DNA of 64,000 nt from Martinezella rhizogenes (GCF_027460065.1 NZ_JAPYZZ010000019.1:21607-85606); one strand, 5' to 3'. Positions 17,828 to 26,889 are shown, counted from the stretch's first letter. Numbers and translations are program-made. Notes: generated from the sequence alone by a model not told the origin.

Positions 17828-18808
17828 ATGTCCGCGCTTGAACGCAATGAGGGGGTCACGCACACCAGGAGCCCGCTTGCCTGGCTGAGTGGTGCGACCG
17901 GACCGCTTTTGGGCCTGCTGCTGCTCTGCGTGTTTCTGACTTTCGCCAGCGAGAACTTCTTGTCGCTCCGAAACGGGCTCAACATTCTCGACCAGATCAC
18001 CGTGCTCGGCATCATGGCCGTCGGCATGACCTTCGTGATTCTGCTCGGCGGCATCGACCTGTCCGTCGGCTCGGTGCTGGCGCTGTCGATGATGATCATG
18101 GGCTGGACGGCCAATGTCGCGGGCATGCCGATGGGCATGGCCATCGTGCTGGCGCTTGTCGCCTCTGCCGCCTGCGGCCTCGTGGTCGGTATTCTGGTGA
18201 CGGCCTTCCGGGTGCCTGCTTTCATTGCCACGCTGGCGATGATGTCGGTGGCGCGCGGTCTCGCCAATATGATCACCGATGGACAGCAGATCGTCGGTTT
18301 CCCTGACTGGTTCATGATGCTGGCGATTGAGCGTCATTTCGGCGTGCTGACCGCAACCGTGCTGCTGATGCTGGTCGTGGTGCTTGTTACCTGGATTTTC
18401 CTGCGTTTCCGCTCCGAAGGCCGGACGGTCTATGCCGTTGGCGGCAACCCGGAAGTGGCGCGTCTTGCCGGCATCAACGTGCCGCTGGTCACCATCTGCG
18501 TTTATGTCGCCTGTGCGGTTCTGGCCGGTCTTGCCGGCATCGTTCTTGCGGCACGTCTCGACTCGGTGCAGCCCTCCAGCGGCTTCGGTTACGAACTGGA
18601 TACGATTGCGGCTGTCGTCATCGGCGGAACCTCGCTTTCGGGCGGTGCGGGCGGCATCGGCGGCACCCTGATCGGCGTGCTGATCATAGGCGTGCTGCGC
18701 AATGGCCTCAATCTGCTCAACGTTTCTCCCTTTTTGCAGCAGGTCATCATCGGTGTGGTCATCGTGCTGGCCGTGGGTGCTGAAACCTTGCGTCGCCGCA
18801 GAAGCTGA
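17828..18808 (+). CDS. Ribose-type ABC importer permease (RbsC family)
   Basis: 326 residues, preceded by GGGAGGAG. About ten hydrophobic segments and the RbsC signatures VLGIMAVGMTFVILLGGIDLSVGS and RLDSVQPSSGFGYELDTIAAVVIGGTSLSGG are present. It forms the membrane channel of a carbohydrate uptake class 2 (CUT2) transporter with the following binding protein and duplicated ATPase. It begins the rightward half of the divergent sugar module, so import and catabolism are probably induced together. Confidence 0.93.
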   Translation: MSALERNEGVTHTRSPLAWLSGATGPLLGLLLLCVFLTFASENFLSLRNGLNILDQITVLGIMAVGMTFVILLGGIDLSVGSVLALSMMIMGWTANVAGMPMGMAIVLALVASAACGLVVGILVTAFRVPAFIATLAMMSVARGLANMITDGQQIVGFPDWFMMLAIERHFGVLTATVLLMLVVVLVTWIFLRFRSEGRTVYAVGGNPEVARLAGINVPLVTICVYVACAVLAGLAGIVLAARLDSVQPSSGFGYELDTIAAVVIGGTSLSGGAGGIGGTLIGVLIIGVLRNGLNLLNVSPFLQQVIIGVVIVLAVGAETLRRRRS

Positions 18809-18940
18809 ATTTGCCTGCGGATGGCGAAGAGCCGTCCGCGCAATAAACGACCCTCCCGGCATGGGAGGCGTGAAAAACGGCCGGAGGGGAGGAGGTTTGA
18901 TCTGCCCGAAGGTCAACAATCAACAAATGGAGGAATAATC

Positions 18941-19870
18941 ATGAAATTTTCACGCATTCTGCTGACATCCGCCGCCCTTCTCGCCCTGTCGCTCGGCCAG
19001 GCCAATGCCGCCGAAGTCAAGAAGATCGGCCTTGCCGTCGCCAATCTGCAGGCGAACTTCTTCAACCAGATCAAGCAGGCCGTTGAAGCCGAAGCCAAGA
19101 CGCGCGGCATTGCCGTCGTCACCGTTGACGCCAAGGGCGATGGCCCGACGCAGGTCAACCAGATCCAGGATCTGCTCACCCAGAACATCGATGCGCTGAT
19201 CTATATTCCGGCCGGCGCCGCCGCTGCGACCGTTCCGGTAAAGCTTGCCAAGGCCGCCGGCGTTCCCGTCATCAACATCGACCGCAATGCCGATGGCGCG
19301 CCGGGCGATACCTTCCTTGCCACCGATTCCGTCGCCTCCGCCAAGGCGGTTTGCGATTACATCATCAAGCAGGCCGGTGGTTCGGGCAAGATGGTCATCA
19401 TCCATGGCCAGAAGGGCACGACACCGGAAGTGGACCGCACCAAGGGCTGCATGGAATCGGTAAACGCCAATTCCGGCGTGAAGATCGTCGCCGAACAGTG
19501 GTCCAACATGTGGAGCCAGGATGAAGGCTTCCAGATCATGCAGAACATGCTGCAGGCCAATCCGGATGTTTCCATCGTCTTTGCACAGGCCGACGGTCTG
19601 GCGCTCGGCGCGGCGCAGGCAATCAAGGTCGCAAACCCTTCGCAGAAGATCGTCGTTGGCGGCTTTGATGGTGATACGGCAGCCCTTGAGGCGCTGAAGA
19701 ACGGCGTGTTCGACGTGACCGCGACGCAGCAGACCCAGAAGATGGGCCGCATGGCTGTCGAAATGGCCGTCAAGATCGTCGGTGGCGAGAAGGTTCCGGC
19801 CGTGCAGCTCTCCGATGCGACGCTGACGACAAAGGAAAATGTCGAAGGCTTCATCGCCAACCATCCCTGA
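18941..19870 (+). CDS. Periplasmic sugar-binding protein (RbsB family)
   Basis: 309 residues from the ATG at 18941, with GGAGGAAT upstream. The signal peptide (MKFSRILLTSAALLALSLG) is cleaved near ANA-AE. The mature protein has the type I periplasmic-binding fold seen in ribose- and galactose-type proteins: KKIGLAVANLQANFFNQ, IPAGAAAATVPVKLAKAAGVPVINIDR and VVGGFDGDTAALEALKNG. It should capture the pathway substrate. The related CUT2 binding proteins bind pentoses, hexoses, autoinducer-2 or polyols; the ligand here is unknown and is the best entry point to identify the pathway. Confidence 0.92.
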   Translation: MKFSRILLTSAALLALSLGQANAAEVKKIGLAVANLQANFFNQIKQAVEAEAKTRGIAVVTVDAKGDGPTQVNQIQDLLTQNIDALIYIPAGAAAATVPVKLAKAAGVPVINIDRNADGAPGDTFLATDSVASAKAVCDYIIKQAGGSGKMVIIHGQKGTTPEVDRTKGCMESVNANSGVKIVAEQWSNMWSQDEGFQIMQNMLQANPDVSIVFAQADGLALGAAQAIKVANPSQKIVVGGFDGDTAALEALKNGVFDVTATQQTQKMGRMAVEMAVKIVGGEKVPAVQLSDATLTTKENVEGFIANHP

Positions 19871-19988
19871 TCCTGCTGCCCCGCGCGACCCATGGGATGC
19901 GCGGGGCATTCACTGGTTTGTCTTTAGATTATTTCGGACGCAAGGCTTTGGGCATTCCCGTTGCTTATGTGTCCTGGGAGGTCCCGTC

Positions 19989-21467
19989 ATGCGCGAGCCG
20001 GTTCTTTCGCTCCGTGGCATCAGCAAACGTTATGGTCCGCTTGAGGTTCTGAAAGCCGTCGATCTCGATGTTTATCCGGGCGAAGTGGTGGCGTTGCTGG
20101 GTGAAAACGGCGCGGGCAAGTCCACGCTGTCAGGTATCATCGCCGGTTCGCGTGAGCCGTCCGAGGGCAAGATGACATGGCTTGGGCAGCCTTACGCGCC
20201 TGCATCGCCGCGCGAGGCGATCGACAAGGGTATCGTGCTCATCCACCAGGAGCTGAAGCTTCTGCCGGAGCTTTCCATCGCTGAAAATGTCTTCATCGGC
20301 CGCTGGCTGATGAAGAACGGCGTTATCGACCGCGCCGAGATGGTGCGCAGAGCCCAGCAGCAGCTGGCGCGCCTCAATCTCCACATTCCCGCCACCCGCA
20401 AGGTGGCCGGCCTTTCCACCGCCAACCAGCAGCTGATCGAAATCGCCAAGGCGCTGGCGCTGGATGCGAAACTTCTGATCCTCGATGAGCCGACGGCGGC
20501 GCTTGGCGGTGCGGAAACGCAGGCGCTGTTTGAGCAGGTGCGCAAGCTGCGCGCCGAGGGTGTCGGCATCATCTATATTTCCCACCGCATGGAAGAGATC
20601 AAACAGATCACCGACCGCATCGTCGTGTTGCGCGATGGTGAGCGCGTGCATGAATTTGCCGATAGCGCGACGCCGGTGCGTACCATCGTCGAAAGCATGG
20701 TCGGCCGCTCGCTGGAGCGACTGTTCCCGGCGTTGCCGGAACCGCAGGACAACGTGGTGCTGGAGGTCAAGGGGCTGACCGGCGCGACCAATGCCTTCCG
20801 CGACATCAGCTTCGGCGTTCGCGCCGGTGAAATCCTTGGTATCGCCGGACTTATCGGGGCGGGACGCACCGAGCTGGTGCGGGCGATTTCCGGTGCCGAC
20901 CCGACGAGTGCGGGTGAGGTGCTGCTGGATGGCAAGGTGCTGACGCTGAAAAGCCCGGCGGACGCGATAGAGGAGGGCATCGTCATGGTGCCGGAAGACC
21001 GCAAATTGCAGGGGCTGGTGGTGGAGCACGAGATCGGCGAGAACCTGATCTATGCCAATCTCGACCGCGTCGGCACCGGCTGGATCACGCCGCGCATCAA
21101 GCGCGCCTTTACCAAGGAGGCCATCGCCAAATTCGGGGTGAAGGGCCGCAGCGAACAGCCGGCATCGGATCTTTCCGGCGGCAACCAGCAGAAGGTGGTC
21201 ATTGCCAAATGGCTTGCCCGCAATCCACGCGTGGTGGTGCTGGACGAGCCGACCCGTGGCATCGATGTCGGCGCACGCGCGGGCATTTACGATATCATCG
21301 TCGGTCTGGCGAAAAGCGGCGTGGCCGTCATCGTCGTCAGTTCCGATCTCGAGGAAGTGCTGGGCGTATCGAACCGCATCCTCGTGCTCGCGCAGGGAAA
21401 ACAGGCCGGCATCCTCAACCGCGACGAAGCAAACGACGTCTCGGTCATGGAGCTGGCAACCATCTGA
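19989..21467 (+). CDS. CUT2 ABC importer ATPase (RbsA family, two nucleotide-binding domains)
   Basis: 492 residues from the ATG at 19989, after GGGAGG. Domain 1 has Walker A GENGAGKSTLSGI and Walker B LLILDEPTAAL. Domain 2 has a degenerate Walker A (GLIGAGRTELVRAIS, as usual for RbsA/XylG), signature LSGGNQQKVVIAKWLARNP and Walker B VVVLDEPTRGIDVG. It powers import with the permease and binding protein. The gene order permease, binding protein, ATPase differs from the E. coli rbs order but is common in rhizobia. Confidence 0.94.
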   Translation: MREPVLSLRGISKRYGPLEVLKAVDLDVYPGEVVALLGENGAGKSTLSGIIAGSREPSEGKMTWLGQPYAPASPREAIDKGIVLIHQELKLLPELSIAENVFIGRWLMKNGVIDRAEMVRRAQQQLARLNLHIPATRKVAGLSTANQQLIEIAKALALDAKLLILDEPTAALGGAETQALFEQVRKLRAEGVGIIYISHRMEEIKQITDRIVVLRDGERVHEFADSATPVRTIVESMVGRSLERLFPALPEPQDNVVLEVKGLTGATNAFRDISFGVRAGEILGIAGLIGAGRTELVRAISGADPTSAGEVLLDGKVLTLKSPADAIEEGIVMVPEDRKLQGLVVEHEIGENLIYANLDRVGTGWITPRIKRAFTKEAIAKFGVKGRSEQPASDLSGGNQQKVVIAKWLARNPRVVVLDEPTRGIDVGARAGIYDIIVGLAKSGVAVIVVSSDLEEVLGVSNRILVLAQGKQAGILNRDEANDVSVMELATI

Positions 21468-21481
21468 AGAAGGAAATACCG

Positions 21482-22270
21482 ATGTCCACCATCACACTCA
21501 ACGCGCCGAAACTGTTCGATCTTTCCGGCCAGGTAGCGCTTGTCACCGGCGCCGGTTCCGGCATCGGCCAGCGGATCGCCATGGGGCTCGCCCAGTCCGG
21601 CGCCAATGTCGCGCTGCTTGATCGTCGCACCGATGACGGTCTGGCGCAGACGGCCGATTTCATTGCCAGGGCCGGACGCAAGTCGATCCAGATTGCTGCC
21701 GACGTCACCAGCAAGCAGGCTTTGACTGAAGCCGTGGCCCGCACGGAGGCTGAACTCGGTGCGCTGTCGCTCGCCGTCAATGCCGCCGGCATCGCCAACG
21801 CCAATCCGGCCGAGGAGATGGAAGAGAGCCAGTTTCAGACGATGATGGACATCAACCTGAAGGGCGTTTTTCTGTCCTGCCAGGCGGAAGCCAATGCCAT
21901 GCTGAAGAATGGTCGTGGCGCGATCGTCAACATCGCCTCCATGTCCGGCGTCATCGTCAATCGCGGACTGATGCAGTGCCATTACAACGCCTCGAAGGCC
22001 GGCGTCATCCACATGTCGAAATCCATGGCGATGGAGTGGGTGGGGCGCGGCATTCGCGTCAACACCATCTCGCCGGGTTACACCGCAACACCGATGAATA
22101 CGCGGCTGGAAATGGTGCACCAGACCAAGCTGTTCGAAGAACAGACGCCGATGCAGCGCATGGCGGGCGTCGATGAGATGGTCGGTCCGGCGATCTTCCT
22201 GCTGTCAGATGCGGCGAGCTTTGTGACGGGCGTGGACCTGCTGGTGGATGGTGGTTTCTGCTGCTGGTAG
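21482..22270 (+). CDS. SDR-family polyol/ketose dehydrogenase, right operon
   Basis: 262 residues from the ATG at 21482, preceded by AAGGAAAT. Cofactor motif VTGAGSGIGQRIA, NAAG near residue 98, Ser in IASMSG and YNASK as the catalytic Tyr-Lys. The ending DLLVDGGFCCW is typical of the D-threitol, D-arabitol or galactitol dehydrogenase branch of the SDR family. It is 14 bases from the ABC ATPase, so co-transcribed. It differs clearly from the other SDR of the module, suggesting two redox steps or two substrates. Substrate is inferred only as a polyol or ketose. Confidence 0.88.
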   Translation: MSTITLNAPKLFDLSGQVALVTGAGSGIGQRIAMGLAQSGANVALLDRRTDDGLAQTADFIARAGRKSIQIAADVTSKQALTEAVARTEAELGALSLAVNAAGIANANPAEEMEESQFQTMMDINLKGVFLSCQAEANAMLKNGRGAIVNIASMSGVIVNRGLMQCHYNASKAGVIHMSKSMAMEWVGRGIRVNTISPGYTATPMNTRLEMVHQTKLFEEQTPMQRMAGVDEMVGPAIFLLSDAASFVTGVDLLVDGGFCCW

Positions 22271-22352
22271 GGTTTTGGCGTCGTGGAAGTACTGACTTAC
22301 TGGTCTGATGAACATAAACGTCCGCGCCAACCGGCGGTTCACCACACTCCAC

Positions 22353-22425
22353 GTCATCCTCGGGCTTGACCCGAGGATCCATGGGCGGCCGAGTTGTGGA
22401 TCCTCGGGTCAAGCCCGAGGATGAC
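22353..22425. repeat. Palindromic intergenic repeat, family A copy 4
   Basis: About 73 bp from GTCATCCTCGGG to CCCGAGGATGAC with a shorter centre than the other copies. It lies between the convergent SDR gene and ribB. Confidence 0.87.
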
Positions 22426-22462
22426 GGAGCTGAGAGGTTTCAGCGCTTCAGTTACGCATTTC

Positions 22463-22487
22463 ACGCCCGGCTTGCGCCGGGCGTTTT
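22463..22487. terminator. Terminator between the convergent sugar operon and ribB
   Basis: ACGCCCGGC-TTGC-GCCGGGCGT is a perfect 9-bp stem. A T-run follows on the plus strand (TTTTCGTATT), so it best serves the rightward sugar operon; the minus-strand side is poor in U. Confidence 0.7.
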
Positions 22488-22514
22488 CGTATTCATAACA
22501 CGAGCAGCAGCAGC

Positions 22515-23156
22515 TCACGCAACCTGCTTCTGCACCACGTCCTCGACAACCTCGCCCTTGAGGTAAGCAACGAGGTCCTTGATCGTCACGACGAGCAGGC
22601 CGTGGCGTTCGGCGAAGACTTCGAGCTGGGGCAGGCGGGCCATGGTGCCGTCGTCATTGGCAACTTCGCAGATGGTGCCGGACGGGAACTTCCCGGCAAG
22701 GCGGCAGAGGTCCACGGCGGCTTCCGTGTGGCCGGTGCGGCCGAGAACACCTTGCGGATTGGCGCGCAGCGGGAAGATGTGGCCGGGACGGGCGAAGTCT
22801 TCCGGGCGCGAACCCTCCGACACCAGCGCACGCACTGTCTCTGCCCGGTCGGCGGCGGAAATGCCTGTCGTGGTGCCCGGAATATAGTCCACCGAGACGG
22901 TGAAGGCCGTCTTGAGGGATTCGGTGTTGCGCGACACCATCAGCGGAATGTCGAGCGCATCCAGACGCTCACCCGGCATGGCGACGCAGACCAGCCCGCG
23001 GGCATGGTTCATCATGAAAGCGATCTGTTGCGGCGTGATGCTGTCGGAGGCGGCGATGATATCGCCTTCGTTTTCGCGGTCTTCATCGTCAACCACAATC
23101 ACCATCTCGCCACGGGAAATGGCATCGATCGCGTCTTCAATTTTAGCAATGGTCAT
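22515..23156 (-). CDS. ribB: 3,4-dihydroxy-2-butanone-4-phosphate synthase
   Basis: 213 residues, the size of a stand-alone RibB without the GTP cyclohydrolase II domain. It has the acidic metal loop VVDDEDRENEGDI near residues 20-32, MNHARGLVCVAMPGERLD, TTGISAADRAETVRAL, GHIFPLRA and GHTEAAVDLCRLAG. It converts ribulose 5-phosphate to the four-carbon precursor of riboflavin. It is preceded by an FMN riboswitch on the same strand, so its expression should fall when FMN is plentiful. Confidence 0.95.
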   Translation of the reverse strand: MTIAKIEDAIDAISRGEMVIVVDDEDRENEGDIIAASDSITPQQIAFMMNHARGLVCVAMPGERLDALDIPLMVSRNTESLKTAFTVSVDYIPGTTTGISAADRAETVRALVSEGSRPEDFARPGHIFPLRANPQGVLGRTGHTEAAVDLCRLAGKFPSGTICEVANDDGTMARLPQLEVFAERHGLLVVTIKDLVAYLKGEVVEDVVQKQVA

Positions 23157-23278
23157 TCTATTTCAAGCCTTTCAAGGGGTTATGCCGTTTTGCGGCATTT
23201 TCGCGCTTCAAGAAGCGCCAAATATCCCTTGGGCGAACAATGCAATGCGAAGCCCGCTCACGCGCGGGCGTCTTATGC

Positions 23279-23423
23279 CTTGTCCTCTTCCATCCGGACT
23301 ATACCGTCGGCTCCGGCCTCTCACCGGATCTGCTGACCTTCCGGCTTTGGAGACCGGAAGCGCTCGCGGGCTCCGGGAAAAATCCGATACCGCCGGTGGG
23401 GAATTGCACCCCGCCCTGAGAAC
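23279..23423 (-). promoter_or_regulatory. FMN riboswitch (RFN element) upstream of ribB
   Basis: Read on the minus strand, the segment holds the conserved RFN blocks in order: CAGGGCGGGGTGCAATTCCC, ACCGGCGGTAT, AGCCCGCGAGCG, GATCCGGTGAGAGGCCGG, AGCCGACGGTATAGTCCGGA and TGGAAGAGGAC. The order and spacing match the known FMN aptamer. The 120 bases between it and ribB contain two hairpins (GCGCTT-CTTG-AAGCGC and ATGCCG-CAAAA-CGGCAT) that could form the expression platform. Confidence 0.95.
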
Positions 23424-23588
23424 AGCACCAACATAAATTATCAAATGGGAAGGAATCAAGGGGCAATGCTGTGACGAGAGCGGTCAGTGCGAAAAGAACA
23501 TCCCGATTGCGGCCTAAACGGGGTATTTCCTTTCCAGTTGCGATGGTTAGTGCGGGAGTGTGCGAGCAGGGAGCGTGATCCCTGCGAT

Positions 23589-24296
23589 CTATCGGTCGCG
23601 CAGCCGCAATTCGTCGGTCTGCATCTGTAGCGAACCGAGCGTCGAGAGGAAGCTCATACCGAGCAGGCTCTGGCCCAGTTGCCCATCCTGGGCAACGAGT
23701 GCTGGAATATCGCGTCTGGCGATCGGGCCGATGCCGATTTCGGACAGGGTGACGGGCGCCGCTGCCGTGCGACCGTTCGCGGTCATGACAGGCACGGTAT
23801 AACGCAGCCCCGTCGTATCGATGCCAATCGCGGCTGCATCGGCATTGGCGAGCACCACCGAGCTTGCGCCGGTATCGACCAGCATATGGATCGTCTTGCC
23901 TTCGACGGTGACATTCGCCTCGAAATGGCCGCTCATGGATTTATGCAGCACGATCTCCTGTTCGCCGCCGGCGGTTGTCACCACCACGGCGCGGCCGGGC
24001 ATCAGGCCGCTCAGCAACCGGTCGCCGAAGGATTGCAGGTCGTAGCGATAGAGATAGAGCGAGGTGAGACCGAGGATGATGACAAGCCAGGCGGCGAGTT
24101 GGCGGATGACGGTGCCGAAGCTGCCGCGTCTTCCCGCCAATATGCCGGCGGACAGGAGACCGGCAATGGGCAGAAGATAAAGGACATGGGCGAATTGATC
24201 ATTGTCGATGCCGAGCGTTCGGCCACCGTCGTGATTGATGAGAAGCAGGCCAAGGCCGACGGCCAGCAGAAGGAGAACGATGGTCAGCCTGTTCAT
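23589..24296 (-). CDS. Membrane-anchored clan AA aspartic protease (TIGR02281 type)
   Basis: 235 residues. Two or three N-terminal hydrophobic segments (residues 3-20, 38-54, 67-83) are followed by a retropepsin-like domain with the catalytic Asp141 in [13 protein letters not shown] and the later hydrophobic-glycine element ([14 protein letters not shown]). A single DTG means it would act as a dimer. The architecture fits the TIGR02281 family found mainly in alphaproteobacteria, whose substrates are mostly unknown. It overlaps the downstream DUF1289 gene by four bases. Confidence 0.85.
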   Translation of the reverse strand: MNRLTIVLLLLAVGLGLLLINHDGGRTLGIDNDQFAHVLYLLPIAGLLSAGILAGRRGSFGTVIRQLAAWLVIILGLTSLYLYRYDLQSFGDRLLSGLMPGRAVVVTTAGGEQEIVLHKSMSGHFEANVTVEGKTIHMLVDTGASSVVLANADAAAIGIDTTGLRYTVPVMTANGRTAAAPVTLSEIGIGPIARRDIPALVAQDGQLGQSLLGMSFLSTLGSLQMQTDELRLRDR

Positions 24297-24484
24297 GCGG
24301 TATGTGTCTCCTTGGCGGTCTCGCTCAAATTTTCCAGTCTTTGCGGCAGCGCCCGCATGATCGTGCGGCGTTTCTCGTCGCTATAGCCTGCCCAGCCGCC
24401 GATTTCATCCAGCGTGCGGCCGCAGCCGATACAGAGGCTGTTGGTCGCATCGAGGCGGCAAATATGGATGCAGGGTGTTTCCAT
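24293..24484 (-). CDS. DUF1289 small cysteine-rich protein
   Basis: 63 residues with the start [12 protein letters not shown] and the pair [19 protein letters not shown], which is the DUF1289 pattern of four cysteines (C-x3-C, C-x2-C). The cysteines could bind zinc or an Fe-S cluster; this is inference. It precedes, and overlaps by four bases, the aspartic protease gene in the same direction, so the two are probably translated from one message. The function of the family is unknown. Confidence 0.85.
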   Translation of the reverse strand: METPCIHICRLDATNSLCIGCGRTLDEIGGWAGYSDEKRRTIMRALPQRLENLSETAKETHTA

Positions 24485-24503
24485 GACGATCTATATCAGG
24501 CCG

Positions 24504-25289
24504 TTACGTCGCAAGGGCAAGGGCGACGAGAGTAACGATCTCCGTGATCTGCTGGCAGGCGCCGATGGTATCGCCGGTATGGCCGCCGATCTTCCTGTCG
24601 CACAGCCTGCTGAACAGTATGGTGGCCAGAATGGCTGCCGCCAGCACAAGTGCAATCGACAGAAGAGGCAAAGCGTGCAGCGTGAAGAGGATGAAGACCA
24701 GTAACCCGATCGCCAGTGCGATATTGCGCTCGGTGTCTCCTGGCTGGCCGGCGCCTGCGGCAATGCCGGAGGTTTTGGCGGCGGGCAGGGCCTGCCAGTG
24801 CCACACCATCAGGGCACGGCTCAGGACAAGTGCGGCGATCAGGCCGGCGGCGGCAGTTTTCGCGGGAAGTGTCTCGATCAGCGATGCGAGTGCGGTGGCA
24901 CGCAGGGCAAAAGATAGCACCATGGCGATGGTGCCATAGCTGCCGATGCGGCTGTCCTTCATGATCTCAAGAGTTCGTGCCTTGTCCTTGCCTGCGCCGA
25001 AACCATCGGCCATATCGGCCAGTCCATCCTCATGCAGCGCACCCGTAAGAAGCGCCGTGAGGGCGATGGCGAGCCAGCCGGTGAGCTGCGGCGAGGCATC
25101 GAAGGTGGCGAAAATCACCACCAGAAAAGCCGCGGGCAGGGCGATCAGCAGGCCGGCGGCGGGAAAGGCGCGGGCGGTGCGGCGCATCGACACGCCATCG
25201 GCATTTTCGAAAAACCGCGAAGGAACCGGCAGGCGGCTGAGAAAGGCTACGGAATGCATGACATCTGTTATAAAATCCCCGGCCTTCAT
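24504..25289 (-). CDS. cobS: Adenosylcobinamide-GDP ribazoletransferase
   Basis: 261 residues from the ATG at 25289, which has GGAGAG upstream; a longer frame to 25397 lacks support. Signature blocks are SVAFLSRLPVP, FPAAGLLIALPAA, GALHEDGLADMADGFGAGKDKARTLEIMKDSRIGSYGTIAM and CDRKIGGHTGDTIGACQQITE. It joins the nucleotide loop to adenosylcobinamide-GDP at the inner membrane, the last step of cobalamin assembly. It is divergent from cobT, with a shared 152-bp promoter region in which I find no cobalamin riboswitch. Confidence 0.95.
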   Translation of the reverse strand: MKAGDFITDVMHSVAFLSRLPVPSRFFENADGVSMRRTARAFPAAGLLIALPAAFLVVIFATFDASPQLTGWLAIALTALLTGALHEDGLADMADGFGAGKDKARTLEIMKDSRIGSYGTIAMVLSFALRATALASLIETLPAKTAAAGLIAALVLSRALMVWHWQALPAAKTSGIAAGAGQPGDTERNIALAIGLLVFILFTLHALPLLSIALVLAAAILATILFSRLCDRKIGGHTGDTIGACQQITEIVTLVALALAT

Positions 25290-25441
25290 GCTCTCTCCGT
25301 TGCTGCACTTGCATTTCCGGTTGTTCCGCGGCGCTTCCGCGATTATGAGAGGCGCAACAAAGACCGATTTGCCGGAAAACACAAGTTCCGGACGCATGAG
25401 CCGATGCGACAGCCAACCCGGCTACGAAAGAGACCGACACC

Positions 25442-26476
25442 ATGAGCATGAGCGGATTGCCCTTCGACGATTTTCGCGCGCTGTTGCGTGAGCTTCCCGG
25501 CCCGGATACGCATGCGCTGGTGGCGGCCAAGGAGCGCAATGCGCAGCTGACCAAGCCTGCCGGCTCGCTCGGACGTCTGGAAGAGATCGCCATGTGGCTG
25601 GCGGCATGGTCCGGCCGTTCGCCCGCCGTCACTCGCCCGCTGGTGGCGATTTTTGCTGGCAATCACGGCGTCACTCGGCATGGCGTTACGCCTTATCCGA
25701 CATCTGTTACCCAGCAGATGGTGGAGAATTTTGCGGCCGGCGGTGCTGCCATCAACCAGATCTGCGTCGCCAATGATCTCGGCCTGAAAATTTTCGATCT
25801 GGCCCTCGATTATCCGACTGGCGACATCACCTGCGAGCCCGCCCTTTCGGAGCGCGACTGCGCCGCCACCATGGCCTTCGGCATGGAGGCGATTGCCGGC
25901 GGCACCGATCTTCTCTGCGTCGGCGAAATGGGCATCGGCAACACCACGATTGCCGCGGCGATCAATCTCGCACTTTACGGTGGCACGGCGGAAGAGTGGA
26001 CCGGTCCCGGCACCGGTTCGGAAGGCGAAGTCATGGCCCGCAAAATCGCGGCAGTGAAGGCTGCGGTGGAGTTCCATAAGGACCACCTGTCCGATCCGCT
26101 GGAAATCATGCGCCGTCTCGGCGGGCGCGAGATCGCGGCGATTGCGGGCGCCATCCTTGCCGCCCGCGTGCAGCGCATTCCCGTGCTGATCGACGGTTAT
26201 GTGGCAACAGCCGCTGCCGCTCTCCTGAAGGCCGCCAATTCTTCGGCGCTCGACCATTGCCTGATCGGCCATGTCTCGGGTGAACCGGGTCATCTCGCTG
26301 CCGTCGAAAAGCTTGGCAAGACGCCGCTTCTGGCGCTTGGCATGCGGCTCGGTGAAGGGACTGGGGCAGCACTTGCCGCCGGCATCGTCAAGGCTGCTGC
26401 CGCCTGCCATTCCGGCATGGCAACGTTCGAGGCGGCGGGTGTGGACACCCGCATCAGCCCGCGTACCGAGCATTGA
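25442..26476 (+). CDS. cobT: Nicotinate-nucleotide:dimethylbenzimidazole phosphoribosyltransferase
   Basis: 344 residues. Conserved blocks include KPAGSLGRLEEIA, IFAGNHGVTRHGVTPYP, EMGIGNTTIAAAI, GTGSEGEVMARK and the closing GEGTGAALAAGIVKAA. It makes alpha-ribazole phosphate for the lower ligand of cobalamin and supplies CobS, encoded divergently. The name follows the E. coli usage (CobU in Pseudomonas nomenclature). The next gene, dgkA, starts eight bases after the stop. Confidence 0.95.
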   Translation: MSMSGLPFDDFRALLRELPGPDTHALVAAKERNAQLTKPAGSLGRLEEIAMWLAAWSGRSPAVTRPLVAIFAGNHGVTRHGVTPYPTSVTQQMVENFAAGGAAINQICVANDLGLKIFDLALDYPTGDITCEPALSERDCAATMAFGMEAIAGGTDLLCVGEMGIGNTTIAAAINLALYGGTAEEWTGPGTGSEGEVMARKIAAVKAAVEFHKDHLSDPLEIMRRLGGREIAAIAGAILAARVQRIPVLIDGYVATAAAALLKAANSSALDHCLIGHVSGEPGHLAAVEKLGKTPLLALGMRLGEGTGAALAAGIVKAAAACHSGMATFEAAGVDTRISPRTEH

Positions 26477-26484
26477 GGTCAAAG

Positions 26485-26889
26485 ATGGACGTGACGCCGC
26501 AGAAATCGCAACCGGAGCCCGTCTTTCGCAAGGAAAAAGGCTGGCGGCATCTTTTCGCCGCTGCCCGCTATTCCGTGCAGGGGCTCGGCCGGCTGTGGCA
26601 GGAAGCGGCGTTCCGCCACGAGGTTCTCGCCTTCGGAGTAGGGCTCGCCCTGCTTCTGGTGGCCGGCGCGCCGTTCGCGCATCTTCTCGTTTTCACGGTG
26701 CTGATGCTGCTTCTGTTTTCGGTTGAGGCGCTGAATACCGCTATCGAGGAGCTGGTGGACCGCATTTCGCCGGAAATCTCCTCGGTCGGGCGGCACGCCA
26801 AGGACCTCGGCTCCTTTGCCGTTTTCTGCCTATTGCTGGCGAACGGATTTTTCGTGCTTTATTCGCTGGTAACGTCGCTGTTCTTCTAG
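26485..26889 (+). CDS. dgkA: Diacylglycerol kinase, integral membrane
   Basis: About 134 residues from the ATG at 26485, with GAGG seven bases upstream. Three hydrophobic helices follow an amphipathic N-terminus, and the signature EALNTAIEELVDRISPE is the DgkA catalytic block. It phosphorylates diacylglycerol released by membrane-derived oligosaccharide or cyclic glucan modification. It follows cobT closely, so it may be co-transcribed, although it has no cobalamin role. Confidence 0.9.
   Translation: MDVTPQKSQPEPVFRKEKGWRHLFAAARYSVQGLGRLWQEAAFRHEVLAFGVGLALLLVAGAPFAHLLVFTVLMLLLFSVEALNTAIEELVDRISPEISSVGRHAKDLGSFAVFCLLLANGFFVLYSLVTSLFF

Noticed and set aside
25290..25441. Possible cobalamin riboswitch between cobS and cobT
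   Set aside because: I looked for the B12 box and conserved G/C-rich core in both directions and found neither. The gap is only 152 bp, too short for a full element in either direction with promoters.
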